Source: Rostrohypoxylon terebratum (Eukaryota > Ascomycota > Sordariomycetes > Xylariales > Hypoxylaceae). Taken from it: a stretch of DNA of 64,000 bases. Below, piece after piece: positions 57,372 through 64,000 of the stretch. Numbering within the stretch: position 1 is the stretch's first letter; each line of letters opens with the position of its first letter. The notes under the pieces are model-generated. The model had not been told where the DNA came from. It searched no databases and worked only from the letters and a program-made list of their open reading frames with translations. The position numbers and the translations under genes are program-made. The stretch is taken from the NCBI GenBank assembly GCA_022497145.1, contig MU385877.1:248001-312000 (forward strand), in the 5' to 3' direction.

Positions 57372-58823
57372 TTAGACGACTGGTTTTTTATCGCCTCCGC
57401 CCTGATCCTCCGTCTTGCTGCCGCCCTCCTCCGTGACCGGTTTCTCCGCCGTAGGTTTCAGCGGCTCGAAGGTGAGAGTTTCTTTGCCCTTATCGGTATC
57501 GGCTTTCCCCTTTCCGTCGCCACCCTCCTTCTCCGCTGCAGCTCCCTCGCGCGCCTCAGCGCTCTCCGATACAGGAACCGGTACGCCGTCGCCCACGCGC
57601 TTCTGCGCATCAGCCGTCTCAGGCACATCCTGACCACTTGTCGACGCGCTCGCGTTAGTCTCTTTCTGTTGCGTATCGAGGTTAGCTTCGGCTCGGTCGT
57701 CCTCGGCGTCCGCGGAAATTGCCAACTTATCCTCCACGTCTCCGACGAGCTGGTCCAGCTCGTCCCTGATCGCCTCCTCCTTCGCCGTCTTCGACAGCTG
57801 GCGGTCGGCCTCCTTGTCGCCGACGAGCTTGCGCCACGCGGCCTCGAGCTCCTCGCGCCAGCCCAGCTCGTCCGCTAGCTTGCGCACGCCGGAGTCGCAG
57901 TCGCTGAGCACCAGGACGTCGTCCGCGCGCGTGCCGAGGTCGCCGACGCGCTCGAGGTTGAAGAGCACGCGGGGCACGCGCTCGCGCGCGTTGCGCGGGA
58001 GCCCGGCGAACGGGTGCACCAGCAGGCTGGTGCCCATGACGAGCACGAGGTCGGCGGTGGCGGGTACGTGGATGTTGTTGTAGAAGTTCTCGGGCAGCTG
58101 CTCGCCGAAGAAGACGATGTCGGGCTTGACGAGGCCCTGGCACACCTGGCGCACGCAGCGCGGCGCCTCCCCGCGCTTCACGAACCCGTGCATCATGTGG
58201 TCCGGGAACTCGGTGCGGCAGTCGATGCACCGCTGCGTCGCGAAGCTGCCGTGCGCCTCCACGATCTTGTCCGCGGGCACCCCGGCCGCCCGCTCCAGGC
58301 AGTCGATGTTCTGCGTGAAGAGCATGCGCAGGAGCCCCTTCTTCGCCAGCAGCGAGATGAACACGTGCGACACCGTGGGGCTGAAGTTGCCCGGGTACAG
58401 CTCCTTGGCTAGCAGGTAGAAGGGCTCCGGGTTGCGGCGGAAGAAGTCGATCTCGAACACGGCTTCTGGGTGGGGCAGATTGAAGCGTGACAGGTTGTGG
58501 TACAAGCCCGTCTTGGGAGAGCGGAAATCGGGGACTAAGACATGTTGAGCGATGTGTTACAATGGCTTTATAAGTTTATATGAAATGCAGAGTAGTGGGG
58601 ATAGGGATGGGGATGGGGATGGGGATGGAGATAATCAAAAGATCATCGAATTGAAATGAAAGAACTTACTCCCAGCTGCGGTAGAAATACCGGCGCCGGT
58701 CATGACCACGATTTTCTTCGCATCACCCTTCTTGATCAGTTGAGCGACGGCACGCAAGCTACGCTCGGACAACGTCTCCGTAGGAGCGTCCGGGTCGATG
58801 AGGCTAGATTGTTCTTGACCCAT
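57372..58823 (-). CDS. HST2: NAD-dependent protein deacetylase, HST2-type sirtuin
   Basis: Predicted protein of 438 aa in two exons, 58823-58670 and 58534-57372. The intron has a GTAAGT donor and a CTTAG acceptor. Sirtuin hallmarks are TGAGISTAAGIPDFRSP (residues 42-58), TQNIDCLER and EAHGSF with catalytic His146. A zinc site has Cys154, Cys157, Cys178 and Cys183, and GTSLLVHPFA follows. KTGLYHNLSRFNLPHPEAVF and AKELYPGNF closely resemble yeast Hst2. The core ends near residue 270. A ~140-residue acidic, Glu/Lys/Ala-rich tail follows, longer than in yeast Hst2. These enzymes remove acetyl groups from histone H4K16 and other lysines, producing nicotinamide and O-acetyl-ADP-ribose. Exon 2 is very GC-rich from 57770 to 58480. 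Confidence 0.93.
58597..58630 (+). repeat. GGGGAT repeat inside the sirtuin intron
   Basis: The plus strand carries GGGGAT/AGGGAT units, at least five G-runs in 34 bp, within the only intron of the HST2-type gene. The transcript carries the C-rich complement, so any G4 would form in the template DNA. Confidence 0.7.
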
Positions 58824-60151
58824 CTTGCGTCTTGACCACGGACGTGGGTTTGAACCCTTCTGGTGACGAGGTTTCTTCTTGCGACCTATATTGGACGGGT
58901 TATGGAATGGAGAAAATTGTATGAAAACCTTGTATACGACCCCAACTGTTGGAGGACGAATTGCGAATTCGAACCAACACTCTATAAATCGTATAGGATT
59001 GGACGAAAAAGGAAAGTTGGACGGTGAGAAAAAAAAAAGCAATTGTAGGTTGTTAAAGTGGTAAGTTGTAAGTGGTAAGAAAAGTGAGAGTAAGACGTAA
59101 GACGCAAAATAGTAACATCACTTTTTACAATTTCATTATCATTTTATCATTTAAAATGGAGCAACCCGACCGACCTTAGCACGCTAGCTTTAGCGCAATC
59201 CGGACTTGTGGGAAGATCTTTAATAGTTCATAAATGTAAATGTTGTCTGGAAGCCAGAAGCCTGGGAAAGCCTGGGACCTGGGTGACTTCCATGGATCAT
59301 TAATGATTATGGAGGGGTTGGTGTTGCCTGCCCAGGACCCCTAGTGCCCAGGACCCAGGTACTCTAAATCGTATGACACCGCGGGGCATTTACTATTTTT
59401 CGCATAACTTCGGTACACGCATACATCATATCTCGGGAAACCGTGGGCTTTTCGACATCGCGGGCTTTTCGGCCTCTCAGTCTTGGCTTCACGGTCCTTT
59501 ACCACACTACTATACTGTCAGATTATCTACGTCGTATTTTATGTGTCTTATATGTGTCTTGTATGCATAAACATCTACGCAATGCTGAATCATCCCAGAC
59601 CGTGTCGGGTATTACTTCGCAAAATTTCTGTCCTCACATGTTTCATGAATCCCACAATGTGAAGCTTGATCATTGGACAGTGGTCACACATACGCACAGA
59701 CTTTGCACGCATATATGTCGTACACTGGATCATGTTTGACATCGGAAGCGTCATGGACTCTGGAGAAGGTGGCTCAATTTATATAACTCTTATAGGACTA
59801 ACTCGAAAATTATCCCAAGCGTCTATTCCTTGGCCTATCCACAACGAAGGTAATGTACAGAACGGCTTCCTATTGCTGGCACCGCGGTCTCCATTATATG
59901 ATTAGATGACCGACGCCATGTCAAACTTCGGTGCTGCCGGCATTATAGTTGAACCCGTTTTGCTGAACCGCGGCGTGCATGCTCTCTCTGATGGAAGCAA
60001 AATTGCTGACACCTTGGCTTTTCATGCCCTACTTACTCCAATTTTTGCTTATGTTTTATGAATTCCCTTTTTGTTTTGTTCCCACTTCGCACTTCGCACA
60101 TAATTTCGTACAAATACAAGGGTGGGTGTTGAGCCGTGGTAGCCCTGCACC
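58824..60151. other. Intergenic, no gene supported
   Basis: Upstream of the sirtuin and downstream of the PIN-like gene. It includes a short near-palindromic set of CCTGGGACCTGGG / CCCAGGACCCAGG blocks at 59258-59360. Confidence 0.45.
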
Positions 60152-61970
60152 TCACCTAATAGCCCATTCAACCGTCTCGAGCGCCATCATGACGAGCACC
60201 AGTGTCGAAGGAAGGATCCTGGAAGCAATTAGTAACAATTCGAGATGACCACGGAGAAAAATAGCGGCTTACCAGATGACGTAGCTCTGGAATAAGATCT
60301 TGGACATGACTCCTTCGTACACTTCGTTGATTTGGCAGATTTGTGCCAATTGCAAAGCGCTTGGCGCGCCCGTGAGGAGAAAGCAGACAATGACGAATAT
60401 CGGATCGTCAAGGATGCTGACCGGCACAAATTTGGCAAAAAGGGCTAATATAGGGGCCATGATAAGAGTAGGCAGCAGCATACGACTGATGAGCGAAGCT
60501 ACAAGCAGTTTCGTCCCAATTCGCTCTTCCTCGGGATCCATGGTCGCGTGGTTTTGCGTATTTCGGGCTAAATTGGCACCTAGAACCACGAGAATGAGAG
60601 GTACTGCGACGCCACCGCTCTGTGACACAGCTCTGGTTACACTGTTGTTGACAAACGTCCCCTCCTGGAAGAAAAGTCGTTGCAAGTCAGGTACGGAAGC
60701 CACAACGATAGCACAAAGCATGGCCCATAGCGGCGGGTTCATGAACTCCCACAAGAAGTTGTACACACGTAACCATACTCTCCACATCCCGCCCAAGGCA
60801 GTCTGAATGGGGCGAGGTAAGCGTTGGAACGTACGCCGGGAGAATTCCTTCGCGTGCTGTTCGGTAGATGCAGCGGCCCTCTTAACACCGAGCTTTGCGC
60901 GAATGTAATAACCTTGGATACCGCTCGGGATCTCCGGGTCGCTCAAATCGTGCACACGTGGGAATGTCATGATATCGCCAGGTCCAGTCGTGACATACTG
61001 GACATTAACGCCATTATCTTGTTTCTTTCCATAACGTCTTCGCGTGCTTCCATCATCCTCTGAGTCGTCGGGCGATGCGACCGACGTGCCGGCTACCGGA
61101 GTTCGACCGGCCGGTTCGTACACTTCCGATTCATCCGAGCTTTCCGAGTCGTTTTCCATTGTGACATTACCATCCAATCCTGGTATCAGAGCCTCTTGAG
61201 AAACTTCATCCCGATATCTCCCTTCTTCGACTGTTTCGTTCCGGTACTCCTCGTATCGGCTCTTAGGTGCCAACAAGACATGGTATCCCCAGCTCCATCT
61301 GACCAATTGTCCGAGCTGTTGAAAGATCAGGAGATATAAAATACCGCGCGCGGCTACTTCGTCGTCATTGTCGCCCGGTATCCTGTCCCAATGAAGTCCC
61401 TTCAATGTTTGCGATAACGAGATAACCAACGAAATAGGTAACGAGTTGGAGTTTCCAAACACGCCCATCGCCGTCACGAAGTTTGCAGGGCGTTTGCCAA
61501 ACCGAAATGCCTTGGATACACCCACCGATACCACATACGAGACGGCCGTCTGTATGACGAAGATACAAGGTATTACCGCGAGGTCGATTAACTTGTCGGC
61601 ATTCAGCTGCGACGCCAATTTTGTGAAGACTAGATGCCTGTTAGCAGATGACTAAACAAATTTAGCGTCAGTGCAGAGTGTGCATACTCAGGCATGGCGT
61701 AAACAGCATAACATTGAGGTTGGCCAAAAACTTCTGCTTGTCGGCATCGAAGTGTCCTAACCTCGCGATGATATACCCGGGCAAGCTGACACAAACGACT
61801 TCTAAAACGGCCTCGAAGACCAGTAATATCAAATGGTCAATGGAAGGGTGGGAATCATGAGGGACATCGAGTATCTTGAACGATGTTGGTTGAGGTGTCC
61901 AGTCCATCCCGGGATTATTGGCCCTAAAGGAGGTTGGGTTTGTTGACGTCCAGTCCATGTTTTCCAACAT
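60152..61970 (-). CDS. PIN-like auxin efflux carrier family membrane protein
   Basis: Predicted protein of 568 aa in three exons: 61970-61688, 61629-60273 and 60218-60152. Frames join at each. The first intron has a GTATGC donor, a GCTAAC branch site and a CTAG acceptor. The N-terminal part has hydrophobic segments (LILLVFEAVLEVVCVSLPGYIIARLG; KLIDLAVIPCIFVIQTAVSYVVSVGVS) and ANLNVMLFTPCL, the family's signature loop. FGNSNSLPISLVISL follows. A long acidic hydrophilic loop (~residues 230-340) splits the two membrane halves. The C-terminal half has LWAMLCAIVVASVP, VPLILVVLGANLA, LLPTLIMAPILALFAKF and LLTGAPSALQLAQI. Yeast relatives (Ecm3, YLR152C) are poorly understood; fungal members are not known to move auxin. 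The last exon adds LVLVMMALETVEW, a final membrane helix. Met at 61970 is used; Met at 61958 is an alternative. Confidence 0.9.
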
Positions 61971-63092
61971 ATCCGGTATGGTAGATGAGAGAAATAATGT
62001 CGATGGAAACGATGATGGTATATCTGTCCTCGTTGTCGATTCTTACAAGTTTGACGGACGCTAGCGGTAGAAGGGCGCAATCGTATGACCGAAAGGATTC
62101 CTTGATTACTTAGGTGGACTTTGCGCAGCAAGCGGGTAGGCCAAAGCTACGAGATAGTCACGATATTAATTTGGGTTGGTTCCGTCAAGAAATCCCAGCG
62201 CTATCCAGACCAGCTGCAAGCCGTCAAATGTAAATCCGGGAAGACCGGAGAGTGTTCGTCGGAAATACGAAGGGAGAATGGACTATGGGTATGGATACGG
62301 TATGTAATCCCTCAATCCCTTAAGAAAAGAAGAGGCAGGAAGAATAAGGGAAAGGGAAAGGGAGGAGGGAAGAAGGAAGAGGTAAGAGGTAAGAGGGAAA
62401 TGGGAAATGGGAATGGAATAAACAAAAATAAAAGAAGAAAAGAAACACAGAACGTGATCAGTTGTCACTTTAAGAATTAATACAGAGAACAACCTTGCGT
62501 ATGCCCAGCCGTGCCCAGACGTAGGGATTAAGAAACAAATAATGAAAAATGATTAGGAGGGATTAAGACGAAGGGAAAGATTAGACGTGAGAAGTGCATC
62601 AAAGGATGAGCCTCGCCGCTCTTGGACGCCATGGTCGCAGTGGACGCAATGGAAGCACTGGAACACACCTGAAGGTACACCGGGTAATTCTGCTTTTGGC
62701 ATCCGCCCTGCGACCCTGGAGATCTCTAGCCATTTTCAGATTTTAGATCGCGAATTTTGGTGTGGTCTAGGTTAGTTTAGGTTAGTTTTGGTTGGTTTTT
62801 TGGTCCGGTAAGTGGTTAGCGGCAAGCTGTTGAGGCGATACCTGCAGGTCCGTTACAAGTGGATACCTGTTTAGGTTCATATCCTAACCTCATTGGTCTC
62901 TCAATGCCGCTAAAACCTATCTTCAGGCTTTTTTTGTCGCATACAGTCGTAACATACATATGTACATAGCAAAGTGCAAAGGTGGGGCCCGCAAATAAAC
63001 CCCGTAGTCCGATCAATGATGCTCAAAATAGTGCATACCTAGTATCCTGCTATTGTTCTATTATGGATGGATATGGATAGCTTAGGTAGGTA
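61971..63092. other. Intergenic, no gene supported
   Basis: Promoter side of the PIN-like gene plus purine-rich AG tracts at 62320-62400 and TTAGGTTAG-type repeats at 62762-62795. No domain-bearing frame is seen. Confidence 0.45.
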
Positions 63093-63450
63093 CAGCAGAC
63101 GCCTTCAAAAGTTTTTACCATAGGAGACCCACTAGCAGCTGTCGGAGAAGTGGCGCAGCTGTCTGACACTTGGTTCAAGGGTGTCAAGATCTTTGAATTA
63201 TTCTTTGGAAAACTCTTACTTTTCGCAATAACGTATGTATCAAGCTTGGTTTATATCTTTTATATTAATCTAATATTAATTTGAATATTCCCTCGGCGAT
63301 TTCAACGAAATAAGCCTCTTTCGCTGGCGCTGCATATAATTTCGACTCTTCTTATCACCAACTGTCTGCCGAGTGCCAATAATTTGACCCACTTCTCTGA
63401 CGGCTGTTGGTGGGTCTTCCTATGGTAAAAACTTTTGAAGGCGTCTGCTG
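63093..63450. mobile_element. MITE with ~60-bp terminal inverted repeats and TA target duplication (Tc1/mariner type)
   Basis: The ends CAGCAGACGCC and GGCGTCTGCTG are inverted repeats of each other. Together with the flanking TA they are identical over 34 bases (63091-63124 against 63419-63452). Similarity continues with a one-base gap and a few mismatches to about 63153 and 63389. A TA dinucleotide flanks each end, the target-site duplication expected of Tc1/mariner-pogo elements. The 358-bp interior has no transposase coding. The near-identity of the ends points to fairly recent movement or strong constraint. Confidence 0.85.
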
Positions 63451-63452
63451 TA

Positions 63453-64000
63453 GATAAACCGTAAACGTACGTACTTAGTAGGTAATAGTGTGAGCCCTCA
63501 ATCAATTCCCTTTCAATTCGTTTCATTCGTTTAATTTGTTTCAATCAGAATAACACATAAATTGCTACACCATGACACCCACTCATCCTATTACTAGTAC
63601 CTACATAGTAGCGGTTGCATTGAATCGATCTTATCAATCGGCAAGATAAAAATCTGGCAATCGTAACGGGAATCTTAACCTCTTGAAGAGACGTACATAT
63701 GCAGATGTACTGCTTGACCTTTGTCACGTACATTTACACATGTATGGTATCTTATATAGGTAGGTAGGTAGGTAGGTAAGTATGTATGTATGATATGTTT
63801 TCTGTTATAATGATGTGATTACCTCGTAAATATCCAGGTCGGTCCGGGGTATCGCGAATGCGTCAAACGCACAGCTGCAGAATAAACTCTTCTAGGGTTT
63901 CCAAACGATACCACTTAACCCGCTCAAACCGACAACGTGCGCAGCCAAAAACTCTTGGCTCATTACGCTTACGAAGTACTCTACTTATCTAATATGTGCT
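63453..64000. other. Right-end intergenic, no gene supported
   Basis: Sequence to the window edge carries the TAGG/TATG microsatellite listed separately. No gene is seen. Confidence 0.45.
63757..63792. repeat. (TAGG)n-(TATG)n microsatellite
   Basis: About five to six TAGG units followed by three TATG units, a longer version of the TAGG motif dispersed across the window. Confidence 0.85.

Noticed and set aside
57727..58412. Long alternative frames on both strands over the sirtuin
   Set aside because: They overlap a clear sirtuin frame with catalytic motifs. The open alternatives reflect GC-rich codon use.
1..64000. CRISPR arrays, bacterial operons, phage genes, secondary-metabolite cluster
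   Set aside because: No regular spacer array, no operon structure, and no PKS, NRPS or terpene synthase signatures; the genes are eukaryotic with introns.

Overview
The window is nuclear DNA from a filamentous ascomycete, Pezizomycotina and most likely Sordariomycetes. The support is short introns (mostly 50-230 nt) with GTRNGT donors and CTRAC branch sites, long AT-richer intergenic spaces, a conidiation-specific Con-13-type protein, an HST2-type sirtuin, a Tcd-type ThiF enzyme with a membrane anchor, and a NACHT-WD40 relic of the kind common in these fungi. The species cannot be named from the sequence.

Layout. 0-5 kb: an atypical SDR oxidoreductase (+), a tRNA-Glu(UUC) (-), a decayed Nudix ADP-sugar pyrophosphatase relic (+), and the tRNA t6A-cyclising enzyme Tcd (-). 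5-13 kb: a secreted alpha-carbonic anhydrase (-), a classical SDR (-), and a secreted Con-13-like HExxH protein (+). 15-16 kb: a secreted collagen-like Gly-Ala-Pro repeat protein (-) with a possible G-quadruplex upstream. 21-25 kb: a large non-canonical poly(A)/nucleotidyl polymerase with a long disordered tail (-). 30-31 kb: a thioredoxin-fold AhpC/TSA-like protein (+). 32.6-36 kb: a 5'-truncated, disrupted NACHT-WD40 gene (+). 37.6-39.4 kb: a five-exon fungal protein of unknown function (-). 39.4-49.35 kb: a 10-kb gene desert. 49.4-50.7 kb: an SLC35F-type transporter (+). 53.9-56 kb: a disordered Ser/Pro-rich protein (+). 57.4-58.8 kb: an HST2-type sirtuin (-). 60.2-62 kb: a PIN-like membrane transporter (-). 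63.1-63.45 kb: a 358-bp Tc1/mariner-type MITE.

The genes do not form one pathway or a recognisable secondary-metabolite cluster. They are mostly housekeeping or secreted genes, separated by long spacers carrying dispersed CCTAGGTAGGTA-type motifs. No complete undescribed multi-gene system is visible. The most unusual items are the collagen-like secreted protein with its G-run upstream region, the MITE, the two relic genes (Nudix and NACHT-WD40), the SDR lacking the usual catalytic Tyr and Lys, and the pervasive CCTAGG/TAGG motif. Exon structures below were built by hand from splice signals, reading-frame continuity and remembered family motifs. No database search was possible.
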